Below are positions 46,638 through 54,945 of a DNA stretch of 64,000 nucleotides, one piece after another. The position numbers and the translations under genes are program-made. This DNA comes from Vibrio echinoideorum (GTDB lineage: Bacteria > Pseudomonadota > Gammaproteobacteria > Enterobacterales > Vibrionaceae): assembly GCF_024347455.1 (NCBI RefSeq), contig NZ_AP025484.1:372001-436000 (forward strand). The letters are read 5' to 3'. Within the stretch, counting starts at the first letter, position 1; each line of letters opens with the position of its first letter. The notes under the pieces are model-generated. The model had not been told where the DNA came from, did no database searches, and saw nothing but the letters and a program-made list of their open reading frames with translations.

Positions 46638-47990
46638 ATGTTTATTGGATTTGATTACGGAACGGCGAACTGTTCTGTTGCTGCAATGGTTAATGGAGAG
46701 CCAAGCCTGTTACCGTTGGAAGGTAACAACCACTATATTCCCTCAACCGTATTTGCACCAACTCGTGAAAGTGTTTCTGAACATCTATTTCGCCATTTGA
46801 ATATCAAACCGAGTGATACGGTTGGTGAGCAGGTGTTGCGACGAGCTATCGCATTGAACCGCGAAGAGAGTATTGATTTAGTGCCAGAAGATATGGCATT
46901 TGGCCAGGCTGCGTTGGATCTCTACTTAGAAGATCCTCGTGATGTCTATTATGTGAAATCACCGAAATCTTTTCTTGGCGCGAGTGGGCTGCATGATGTT
47001 CAGGTGAGTTTCTTTGAAGATTTAGTATGCGCCATGATGGCGAATATTAAACATCAGGCCGAACTCACGACTCAAGAACAGATCAAACAAGCCGTTATCG
47101 GTCGTCCGATTAATTTTCACGGTCGAGGTGGCGAAGAAGCAAACCGACAAGCCGAACATATTCTTTCTCGCGCTGCTAAGCGTGCAGGTTTTACTGATAT
47201 AGCCTTTCAATTTGAACCTGTAGCAGCGGGGCTTGATTACGAAAGTACCCTAACTGAAAACCAAACGGTCTTGGTGGTGGATATTGGCGGTGGTACGACC
47301 GATTGCTCATTGTTAGAAATGGGGCCAACTTGGTCGGGTAAAGCAGATCGTACTCAGAGCTTATTGGCTCATAGTGGGCAAAGAGTCGGTGGTAATGACC
47401 TTGATATCTACCTGGCATTCAAACAATTGATGTCACCTTTTGGTATGGGTAGCAAAGGCACTTCTGGTATCGATATGCCGTTGACTCAATTCTGGAATCC
47501 AATTGCGATTAACAATGTTGAAGCTCAGAAGAACTTCTATTCACGTGAAAATCTAGCGGCGTTGAAGTTGCTTCGCAAAGAAGCTTCAGAGCCACAAAAG
47601 TTGGATCGCTTGATGAAGGTTTATCACGACACGTTAGGTTATAGCATTGTGCGCAGAGCGGAAGAAGCTAAGATTGCGTTGGCGGAATGCGCTCAATATC
47701 GAACTGCGATTAATGTCGCTTCTGAGTTAGTTGAAGTCGACATCTCAGTTGAGCAGATGGTGGATGCTATCGAAACTCCGAAATCAAAAATGATTGAGTT
47801 GGTGAAAGAAGCAATCCAACAAGGCCAGAAAAAACCAGACGTTATCTATATGACGGGTGGTTCTGCTCGTTCTCCAATACTGCGTGAAGCTGTAGAGCAA
47901 GCGGTGCCGAATGTGCCGATTGTGAGTGGTAACTATTTCGGCTCGGTAACAGCCGGTCTAGCTCGTTGGGCTGAGGTTTGTTTTAAATAA
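46638..47990 (+). CDS. yegD: Hsp70-family chaperone, YegD-like
   Basis: A 450-residue protein with the Hsp70/actin-like ATPase fold but no substrate-binding domain. Phosphate loops are FIGFDYGTANCSVA near the start and VVDIGGGTTDCSLLEM near residue 215, with the adenosine motif YMTGGSARSPILREAV near 410. Its length and sequence match E. coli YegD, a putative DnaK-like chaperone of unknown substrate. The frame is open from an ATG at 46626; I choose 46638 because a GGGGGAT ribosome site lies just before it. A terminator follows at 48015. Confidence 0.9.
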   Translation: MFIGFDYGTANCSVAAMVNGEPSLLPLEGNNHYIPSTVFAPTRESVSEHLFRHLNIKPSDTVGEQVLRRAIALNREESIDLVPEDMAFGQAALDLYLEDPRDVYYVKSPKSFLGASGLHDVQVSFFEDLVCAMMANIKHQAELTTQEQIKQAVIGRPINFHGRGGEEANRQAEHILSRAAKRAGFTDIAFQFEPVAAGLDYESTLTENQTVLVVDIGGGTTDCSLLEMGPTWSGKADRTQSLLAHSGQRVGGNDLDIYLAFKQLMSPFGMGSKGTSGIDMPLTQFWNPIAINNVEAQKNFYSRENLAALKLLRKEASEPQKLDRLMKVYHDTLGYSIVRRAEEAKIALAECAQYRTAINVASELVEVDISVEQMVDAIETPKSKMIELVKEAIQQGQKKPDVIYMTGGSARSPILREAVEQAVPNVPIVSGNYFGSVTAGLARWAEVCFK

Positions 47991-48014
47991 GAACGAAAAT
48001 TATGAGTTATTGAG

Positions 48015-48046
48015 GGCAACCAGTCGCTGATTGGTTGCCTTTTTTT
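48015..48046 (+). terminator. Terminator of yegD
   Basis: GGCAACCA and TTGGTTGCC form a stem with an 8-base loop, followed by seven T, 25 bp after the stop. Confidence 0.9.
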
Positions 48047-48482
48047 GTGTTTGGCTTTAATGAATTTTCGCGAAGGTACTTTTTTATTCTCTAAAGTGGG
48101 AATTGTTTCACACGATTAAATATTTCAATGAGATTCTCAGTGTTACAAAATGTTTCAAGGTTAAGATTTTTTCATGTGATGGTCTGACGAGTAAATTTTA
48201 ATTTTGATTTTTAATGTTTACTTGATGACTAGAAAATCAAAAATATTGATAGATTCATCTCAATAAATACCAAGTTACGCTTGTGGTTTTATTTGTATGG
48301 TATTGTTTATAAAGGTTTTTTTGTTTTTTATGGTGTGATTTTTTTTATTTTATATATTTTAATGCAACTTTCTTGTCATTCGTATATTAGTGTTTGCCTA
48401 CTTGTTAAATGCAGGTAACAACTTCTCCGTAAGCACGAGGTTGTTAGTGAATAACTCACCCAGTTACATAATGGATATGACA
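48047..48482. other. Porin promoter and leader region
   Basis: A very AT-rich stretch of about 435 bp before the porin gene, consistent with a strong promoter and long leader. At 48440-48451 it holds GTTGTTAGTGAA, identical to the core of the Qrr RNAs. No gene is recognised; the frame open from 48390 has no ribosome site. Confidence 0.5.
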
Positions 48483-49538
48483 ATGAATAAGAAACTTTTA
48501 GCGCTAGCAATTTCTGGTGCAGTATTTGGTACACAGGCAGTTGCTGTAGAACTTTACAACGAAGACGGCACAACATTCTCTGTTGGTGGTCACGTATCAG
48601 TTGCAGTTGGCGACGTAAACAGCGCTGACCGTCAAAACAGCGATGATATCGGTGTAGAGTCTGTTTCTCCACGTATCAACTTCGGCGCAACTCACGATCT
48701 TGGCAACGGCTTTACTGCTGACGCTAAAGGTGAATGGGCGCTAAATATGCTTGACGGTGGTGATGAGTCATTCACAACTCGTCTTGGCTACGTTGGTCTA
48801 ACTCACGATGACTTAGGTCGTGCTGCGGTTGGTACTCAGTGGGCACCTTACTACAACGTTGCTGGTGTAGCTGATATGCCAATCGCATTCGCGAATGACT
48901 TCATCTACGAAGACCACGGTAACCTAGGTACTGGTCGTGGTGAAGAGATGGTGAGCTACGGTAACGCTATCGATTTCGGCAACGCAGGTTCTCTTAGCGC
49001 AGCTGTTGCATGGCAAGGTCGTAAGGCTGATAAAGACAATGGCAACGATTATGGTAATCGTGGTCAAATCGCTTTGAACTACGCTATTGCTGATTTTACT
49101 GCAAACTACGCGTACAACACAGGTGACGTAGACTACGCTGTTGTAGGCTCACAAACTGCTGATTCTCACGTATTAAGTGCAACTTACGGTTCATACGGCG
49201 CAGAAGGTCTTTACCTTGCTGGTGTATACGCAATGAACAACTACATGAACTCTGCGACTGTAGGTAGCTTCACTGGTGTACTAGAAGAGTCTGTAGCAAT
49301 TGAGCTATTGGCATCTTATGCACTATCTAACAGCCTGAACCTAAGCGTTAACTACGAAGCAGTAGAAGACGACAAGAACAGCGAAACTGTATACAGCACA
49401 ACAGCTCTACAAGCTGAATACAACTTCACATCTCAGTTTGTAGGTTTTGCTGGCTACCAGTTCGATCTTCAAGGTTCAGGCCTTTACAAGAAAGATGCTG
49501 ACGATCAATGGCTAATGGGTGCTCGTTACTACCTATAA
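48483..49538 (+). CDS. Outer-membrane porin, OmpC/OmpU type
   Basis: A 351-residue trimeric-type porin. The signal peptide MNKKLLALAISGAVFGTQAVA is followed by the mature start VELYNEDG. The beta-barrel pattern is clear, with the conserved region MLDGGDESFTTRLGYVGL and a terminal aromatic-alternating strand (WLMGARYYL) used for barrel assembly. Upstream in-frame ATGs at 48471 and 48477 exist, but the signal peptide fits 48483. Codon use is strongly biased, as in highly expressed genes. Ion or solute preference is not known. Confidence 0.92.
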   Translation: MNKKLLALAISGAVFGTQAVAVELYNEDGTTFSVGGHVSVAVGDVNSADRQNSDDIGVESVSPRINFGATHDLGNGFTADAKGEWALNMLDGGDESFTTRLGYVGLTHDDLGRAAVGTQWAPYYNVAGVADMPIAFANDFIYEDHGNLGTGRGEEMVSYGNAIDFGNAGSLSAAVAWQGRKADKDNGNDYGNRGQIALNYAIADFTANYAYNTGDVDYAVVGSQTADSHVLSATYGSYGAEGLYLAGVYAMNNYMNSATVGSFTGVLEESVAIELLASYALSNSLNLSVNYEAVEDDKNSETVYSTTALQAEYNFTSQFVGFAGYQFDLQGSGLYKKDADDQWLMGARYYL

Positions 49539-49610
49539 GTCGCAAACTAATTTAGCATAGTGTTTACTCCTTAAGTTTACCTTTTAGGATACTGTCCTAG
49601 ACACCATGCT

Positions 49611-49643
49611 AAGCCCTCTCAAGCCTTTGGCTGGAGAGGGCTT
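49611..49643 (+). terminator. Terminator of the porin gene
   Basis: AAGCCCTCTC and GAGAGGGCTT form a 10-bp stem with a 13-base loop, followed by a T-rich tract (CTTTCGTTTT). Confidence 0.88.
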
Positions 49644-49889
49644 CTTTCGTTTTAATGCCTTCAATTCTATTTATTATCTCTGCGCTGACTAATCCATCCC
49701 TTTTTATTTAGCTGTGAACCTGACAGGTTGGCTCATCAATCCTTACTTATTACGATCTGCTTATAAATGTTTACAAATCATTTAATTGAGCTAAAGATCA
49801 GAATTTAGAGATCGGTAATCATCTTGTCGAAGACTCTCATTTTATGATGCGCTAAACTCTGCTCTCTAAAAATAGTTCAGGGACAAACT

Positions 49890-50522
49890 ATGAGCAGCGT
49901 TGTAGATCAGGAACAATTGATGAATTCAAAACGAACAGCAACACCGACCAAAGTGCTGTGTGTTGGGCGTAACTATGTTGATCACATTGAAGAGCTCAAC
50001 AATGCTATCCCTGACTCGATGGTGGTTTTCAACAAACCGAATACGAGCGTTACTTCCACCTTAAGTTCTTTTCATCAAGAAGCTCTACACTACGAAGCTG
50101 AAATCTGTTTTATCGTTGAAAAAGGCGAATATTCAGCCGTGGGGTTAGGGTTAGACCTGACCAAACGTGAGCTTCAAAGTAACTTGAAAGCAAAAGGTTT
50201 ACCTTGGGAACGCGCCAAAGCGTTTGATGGTTCGGCTGTGTTTAGTCGCTTTGTTCCAACTGATCACTTAGACCTCACTGACTTGAATCTAGAGCTATTT
50301 ATTAACTGTGTCCGCGTTCAAAAAGGACACGTTGAACAGATGCTATATTCCCCGAAAATTATCCTCGAAGAGTTGTCTTCTTACACGACATTACTCGACG
50401 GTGATGTGGTGATGACGGGTACCCCTAAAGGCGTTGGAGAAGTACACCGCGGTGATATCTTCCTTGGTCGTCTTAAGTGTGGAGAAACCACATTGATTGA
50501 GATCGAGTGGGTAGCGAGTTAA
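49890..50522 (+). CDS. Fumarylacetoacetate hydrolase family protein
   Basis: A 210-residue cytoplasmic protein of the FAH superfamily. The core motifs are CVGRNYVDHIEEL, MVVFNKPNTSV, the metal-binding acid residues in YEAEICFIVEKG, and GDVVMTGTPKGVGEV. Members hydrolyse or decarboxylate 2-oxo acids, such as acylpyruvates and 2-keto-4-pentenoates; the substrate here is not known. The AGGGACAAACT ribosome site supports the ATG at 49890; an in-frame ATG at 49920 would give the shorter family-like form. A duplicated 20-mer follows the stop. Confidence 0.85.
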   Translation: MSSVVDQEQLMNSKRTATPTKVLCVGRNYVDHIEELNNAIPDSMVVFNKPNTSVTSTLSSFHQEALHYEAEICFIVEKGEYSAVGLGLDLTKRELQSNLKAKGLPWERAKAFDGSAVFSRFVPTDHLDLTDLNLELFINCVRVQKGHVEQMLYSPKIILEELSSYTTLLDGDVVMTGTPKGVGEVHRGDIFLGRLKCGETTLIEIEWVAS

Positions 50523-50566
50523 TCACATTGGTTTTTTTAGTTAATCACATTGGTTTTTAGTTAATA
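50517..50566. repeat. Duplicated 20-mer at the end of the FAH gene
   Basis: AGTTAATCACATTGGTTTTT occurs at 50517-50536 and 50539-50558, with a partial third AGTTAATAAA. The first copy includes the stop codon. Confidence 0.85.
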
Positions 50567-50692
50567 AAGTGGCTTTATTAACTAGTAATGGTTGTTAATT
50601 CGAATGATTAACCATCAAACAACTGATTGCATCTGGAAGGGCGTTTGTAATTGATATAAAATCCGGCTCCGTTTTTATCAATACTGAAACCC

Positions 50693-51325
50693 ATGATCGA
50701 CTTAGCCATCTTACCTGTTTACTTGACTGCCGTTGTTGCACTTCTCCTTTTACCTGGTCCTGATATGTTACTGATCGCGAGCTCAAGTATGAGCTATGGT
50801 CGTAAGGTCGGTGTGTTTGCGAGTCTAGGTAACGCGACTTCTGGAATTATCCTGACAGTATTGGCGGCGATGGGTGTTTCGGCATTGATTGCGATGAGTC
50901 CTATTGCGTTGAAAGCACTGCATTTATTAGGCGGGACATACTTATTGAAAATGGGGTGGGACTGCCTTCGAACCGATCAGGGAGAAGCACCCGAACTCAG
51001 CGACAATGCTGCCGCTAAGTCGTATTACCAAAGAGCGTTAATTAGTAACCTGCTTAACCCAAAGGCGTTGGTTTTCTTTGTGATGTTTTTGCCTCAATTC
51101 GTTTCTACAAATATTGAAGCGACCTCAGGTGAACAAATGCTGTTTTTGGGCTTATTATTGAACGTGCTTGGTTTAACGTTTAATTTTCTTCTTGTGGCTT
51201 TGGTGGGCACTATTGGTAAGTCTCTCGTAGAAAACGCAAAGTTTCGTACTTATCAGCAGAAAGTGATGGGCGGCGTGTTTATTGTATTAGCCATGTGGAT
51301 GCTGTCTTCTTTCTTTATTTCATAG
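50693..51325 (+). CDS. LysE/RhtB-family exporter
   Basis: A 210-residue membrane protein with six hydrophobic segments and the family motif LLLPGPDMLLIASSSMSYGRKVGVFASLGNATSG. It is a likely exporter of an amino acid or a related compound. The NPKALVFFVMFLPQFVS block is the second signature. It is a paralogue of the gene at 24623 but differs through most of its length. A bidirectional terminator lies downstream before the convergent mutase. Confidence 0.87.
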   Translation: MIDLAILPVYLTAVVALLLLPGPDMLLIASSSMSYGRKVGVFASLGNATSGIILTVLAAMGVSALIAMSPIALKALHLLGGTYLLKMGWDCLRTDQGEAPELSDNAAAKSYYQRALISNLLNPKALVFFVMFLPQFVSTNIEATSGEQMLFLGLLLNVLGLTFNFLLVALVGTIGKSLVENAKFRTYQQKVMGGVFIVLAMWMLSSFFIS

Positions 51326-51367
51326 ACACCTCAACTAAAACATATTCTGGCGGTTAGCCGCTGAGAT

Positions 51368-51397
51368 AAAAAATGGACGCTTAGAGCGTCCATTTTT
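51368..51397. terminator. Bidirectional terminator
   Basis: AAAAATGGACGCT and AGCGTCCATTTTT form a perfect 13-bp stem with a 3-base loop. It is between convergent exporter and mutase genes. Confidence 0.92.
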
Positions 51398-51443
51398 ATT
51401 GTTGAAGTTACCTGTTTGGATTCTAGTGTGACGTATTAACTCG

Positions 51444-53168
51444 TTAAGAGTTCAACTCTTTTTGGTGCTGTTCAATCAACTTTTCCATGTACTCTTCACC
51501 ACGTAGACGAGTGTCATCGTATGTTTCTGTCCCTTCAAACTTTGTCACCGTCTCATAGTAGACTTTCACTTTTGGCTCTGTCCCTGAAGGGCGGACGATA
51601 ATACGTGAACCATCTTCGAGGTGATAAATCAACACGTCACTCGATGGCAAGTTAATGGTTTCAGTATCGCCACCAACGACGTATCGCAAAGAAGATTGCA
51701 GGTCTTCAATAACAGAGACAGTGACATCACCTATCAATTTGGGTTGTGTCGCTCTGAGTTTAGAGCCAATTGACGGTGAATCGGGGTCAAGGGCAATACT
51801 TCGCTGAGCGTTAGTATGAACACCATGTTCAAGTGAAATCTGAGCCAATAGATCCCAAACGGTTCGACCTTGAGACTTTAACTCTTCAACCAATTGGGCA
51901 AAAACAACGATAGCAGACAGCCCATCTTTATCACGAACCTGAGTACCAATCGTGTAACCAAGTGCTTCCTCATAGGCGAACAAGAACTCATTGTTTTCGT
52001 CTTCCAATTGCATGCCAATATTGGCTAACCATTTGAATCCAGTCAGCGTTTGGAAATAAGTTGCACCATGGGACTGAGCTACTTTTTCAAGCAAGGTTGA
52101 AGATACAATACTGTTGCCAACTAATTGGTTTTTGCTGTGAGGCTTTGATAGTAAGTAATGAGCAAATAAAACACCCACTTGGTCGCCCGTTAGCATCTTA
52201 TATGAAGCATCATCGGTTCTAGTTGTATCGTCAGTTCTAACCGCAACGGCAAATCGGTCTGCATCTGGGTCATTGGCGCAAGCAATGTCGGCATCAACAC
52301 TTTTTGCCAGATTGACCACAAGATCCATTGCCCCTTTTTCTTCTGGGTTCGGGAAGTTTACGGTTGGGAAGCGACCATCAGGGTCTCTTTGTTCCGGAAC
52401 ACTGAAGACTTTGTGGAATCCAGCATCATGGAGAAGGTCTTCTGCCATTTGCGCGCCTACACCATGCATTGCCGTGTAGGTAATGGTTGTTTTCGCTGAT
52501 TCGATACTGTTGTTTACATACGGACTCTGATTAATCGCAGCGCGATAAGTTTGATAATAGCCCTCGGTTAGCCAAACTAATTTACCTTGTTTCTCTGCAT
52601 CGCTTAGACTAAGCAGAGGAATAGGTTTCGTCGAGGCTATATCAATTTCAGCCGCAATGCCTGCATCGTGGGGTGGAATGATTTGCGCGCCATTCTCCCA
52701 ATATACTTTGAAGCCATTGTACTCTGGTGGGTTGTGGCTGGCCGTCACGACAACAGCGGCAGCAGCATTGAAATGCTCAATACCAAAAGCAACGATAGGC
52801 GTCGCGGCTACATTTGACGTTAGGTAGACCTTAATCCCCAAAGCTGTAAGCACAGAAGCGGTATCAATGGCGAACTGCTTTGAATCTAAGCGCCCGTCAT
52901 AGCCAACAACGACGCCACGGATGGTGGCATTGGCAACATGTTCTATTAAATAGTGACCAAGCCCGGTCGCAGTTTCTTGTATCACCAAGCGGTTCATTCT
53001 ATTTGGACCGCATCCGACTTTGCCTCGTAAGCCCGCCGTTCCGAATTCCAATCGTTGACTAAAGCGGTCTTCTAATTCGTCGTGCATTCCCTCATCGATG
53101 AGGTGTTGAAGCTCTTCACGAGTTCTTGGGTCTGGGTCTCTCGCTAACCAGTTCATAGCATCTTGCAT
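51444..53168 (-). CDS. Phospho-sugar mutase
   Basis: A 574-residue alpha-D-phosphohexomutase that interconverts sugar 1- and 6-phosphates. The phosphoserine loop is TASHNPPEYNGFKVYWENG, the metal loop is NDPDADRFAVAV, the sugar-specificity loop is AYEEALGY, and the phosphate-binding loop is RPSGTEPKVKVYYE. Length and N-terminus (LEFGTAGLRGKVGCGPNRMN) match the PMM/PGM group of the phosphoglucomutase-2 type. Whether glucose or mannose, or a ribose phosphate, is preferred cannot be told. It is monocistronic. Confidence 0.92.
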   Translation of the reverse strand: MQDAMNWLARDPDPRTREELQHLIDEGMHDELEDRFSQRLEFGTAGLRGKVGCGPNRMNRLVIQETATGLGHYLIEHVANATIRGVVVGYDGRLDSKQFAIDTASVLTALGIKVYLTSNVAATPIVAFGIEHFNAAAAVVVTASHNPPEYNGFKVYWENGAQIIPPHDAGIAAEIDIASTKPIPLLSLSDAEKQGKLVWLTEGYYQTYRAAINQSPYVNNSIESAKTTITYTAMHGVGAQMAEDLLHDAGFHKVFSVPEQRDPDGRFPTVNFPNPEEKGAMDLVVNLAKSVDADIACANDPDADRFAVAVRTDDTTRTDDASYKMLTGDQVGVLFAHYLLSKPHSKNQLVGNSIVSSTLLEKVAQSHGATYFQTLTGFKWLANIGMQLEDENNEFLFAYEEALGYTIGTQVRDKDGLSAIVVFAQLVEELKSQGRTVWDLLAQISLEHGVHTNAQRSIALDPDSPSIGSKLRATQPKLIGDVTVSVIEDLQSSLRYVVGGDTETINLPSSDVLIYHLEDGSRIIVRPSGTEPKVKVYYETVTKFEGTETYDDTRLRGEEYMEKLIEQHQKELNS

Positions 53169-53676
53169 AATTACTAAACCTTTTCATATCGGGATGTCTT
53201 TCTGTTGATTTAATTTAAGTGATATTGATTATCATTTCCATGAAAGCAATCGTAAAACTCGATTTAAAATAAATTCCAACAGCAAGGGAAGGGCATATGG
53301 ATAAAGCAACTTCAAATAATTGACTGTTTAGTAAGTAAACTTACCTTGAACAATTGGATATCACTAACTAGCCTTTTACATAAATATAACAAAATTTAAC
53401 AAATTCGCCGTTTTTGAATCTTTCATGGAAACTTCCAACGCTTATGAGCCGTATTCACTCTTAGGTTGAGATGAGGTCAGCAGCCCGTTTACAGGCTAGT
53501 TCCATGTGAGTTGTAGATTGAGATTCAGCCTTTCATGTGCAGCTGGAATAACAATGAATGTTGTTCAGCTCGCAATGACATGTAGCTCGTAGTGAAATAC
53601 AGCTCGCAACGAATACAACTCGTAATGAAACACAGCTCACAACGACATTTAAGTCGCAAGTATCCAATTAGGAAGG
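53169..53676. other. Upstream region of the cytochrome oxidase cluster
   Basis: About 500 bp between the mutase start and coxB. The first half is AT-rich. The second half holds degenerate repeats of about 17 bp with the core CAGCTCGCAATGA (53560-53660). No gene is recognised. Confidence 0.6.
53560..53660. repeat. Degenerate ~17-bp tandem repeat, five to six copies
   Basis: Copies of ARCTCRYARYGAMAYAC, for instance CAGCTCGCAATGACATG, AGCTCGTAGTGAAATAC and AGCTCGCAACGAATAC, follow each other with frequent changes just upstream of coxB. Confidence 0.75.
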
Positions 53677-54945
53677 ATGAGGAGAGATCTTTTGAGAAGA
53701 TTATTGGTCAGGCTAGGGTGGCTTTTGAATAGTTTTGTTGTGGCTTTAGTATCGCCATTGGTGCATGCGACGAGTGATTACAACATGACACAAGGCGTCA
53801 CTGAGATCAGCGGTAAGGTGTATGAACTTCATATGTTGATCTTCTACATCTGTTGCGCGATCGCTTTCTTTGTTTTTGGTGTGATGTTTTATTCGATTCT
53901 GAGACACCGAAAGTCGAAGGGCGCGGTTGCTGCTCATTTTCACGAAAGTACCAAAGTCGAAATTCTTTGGACCATCATCCCTATTATCATCCTCATCGCT
54001 ATGGCCATACCAGCCACCAAGACCTTGATCGCGATGGAAGACACCTCTCAATCAGAACTCACCGTTAAAATTACTGGGTCACAATGGAAATGGCATTACA
54101 GCTATTTTGGTGAAGACGTCGAGTTTTTCAGCCTTTTAGCGACCAGTGATAAAGAAATCGAAGGGATTGAAGTGAAAGGTGCGCATTACTTACTAGAAGT
54201 TGATAAGCCATTAGTACTGCCTATCAATCGTAAAGTCCGCTTTTTGATGACTTCCGATGATGTTATTCACTCATGGTGGGTGCCTGCTTTCGCGGTTAAG
54301 AAAGATACCATTCCCGGTTTCATCAATGAGGCGTGGACAAAGATCGATGAGCCTGGCGTTTACCGAGGTCAGTGTGCTGAATTGTGTGGTCGTGCTCATG
54401 GCTTCATGCCGATTGTGGTACGTGCCATGGAAGAAGACGATTTTGACGCATGGTTAGCGGAGCAGAAAGAATTGGCGATAGCCGCACAACAAGCGGCGCA
54501 AGATGCACTAGATGCGTCACTTTCCTTAGAAGAATTGAATGCCATCGGTGAAGAAGTTTACAAAACCCGTTGCGCCGTTTGTCATCAAGTCAACGGAGAG
54601 GGTATTCCCGGCGCATTTCCTGCCATTAAAGGAAGCCCTATAGCACTTGGTGATTTGGGTGTTCATATCGATACCATTGTTTATGGTCGCGGAGGCACCG
54701 CAATGCAGGCATTTGATAATCAATTAACTGAGAAAGAGATTGCTGCGGTAGTGACTTATCAAAGAAATGCTTGGGGTAATGACACTGGCGATGTGGTTCA
54801 GGCTTCAGATGTGAACGCTTATAAGGCGAAGCAAGAAGGTGGGTCTGACAACGAACAAAGTGAAACGAACAGTGAACAAGGCTCAACGGATGGAACGCAA
54901 GGCTTAATGGATGAAGCACAAAACGATGCTAAGGAGCAGTTATGA
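53677..54945 (+). CDS. coxB: Cytochrome c oxidase subunit II with fused cytochrome c domain
   Basis: A 422-residue subunit of a caa3-type oxidase. A signal peptide or first helix (to about 30), two transmembrane helices (about 48-70 and 92-112) and the periplasmic CuA domain follow, with the copper ligands in GQCAELCGRAHGFM and an upstream His in DVIHSWWVP. A C-terminal cytochrome c domain has CAVCH (about 291-295) and its axial Met in GGTAMQAF. The tail is rich in Glu, Gly and Ser. The ATG at 53677 abuts AGGAAGG, while a TTG at 53692 has AGGAG at better spacing; the start is uncertain by five codons. It overlaps coxA by 4 bp. Confidence 0.93.
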   Translation: MRRDLLRRLLVRLGWLLNSFVVALVSPLVHATSDYNMTQGVTEISGKVYELHMLIFYICCAIAFFVFGVMFYSILRHRKSKGAVAAHFHESTKVEILWTIIPIIILIAMAIPATKTLIAMEDTSQSELTVKITGSQWKWHYSYFGEDVEFFSLLATSDKEIEGIEVKGAHYLLEVDKPLVLPINRKVRFLMTSDDVIHSWWVPAFAVKKDTIPGFINEAWTKIDEPGVYRGQCAELCGRAHGFMPIVVRAMEEDDFDAWLAEQKELAIAAQQAAQDALDASLSLEELNAIGEEVYKTRCAVCHQVNGEGIPGAFPAIKGSPIALGDLGVHIDTIVYGRGGTAMQAFDNQLTEKEIAAVVTYQRNAWGNDTGDVVQASDVNAYKAKQEGGSDNEQSETNSEQGSTDGTQGLMDEAQNDAKEQL

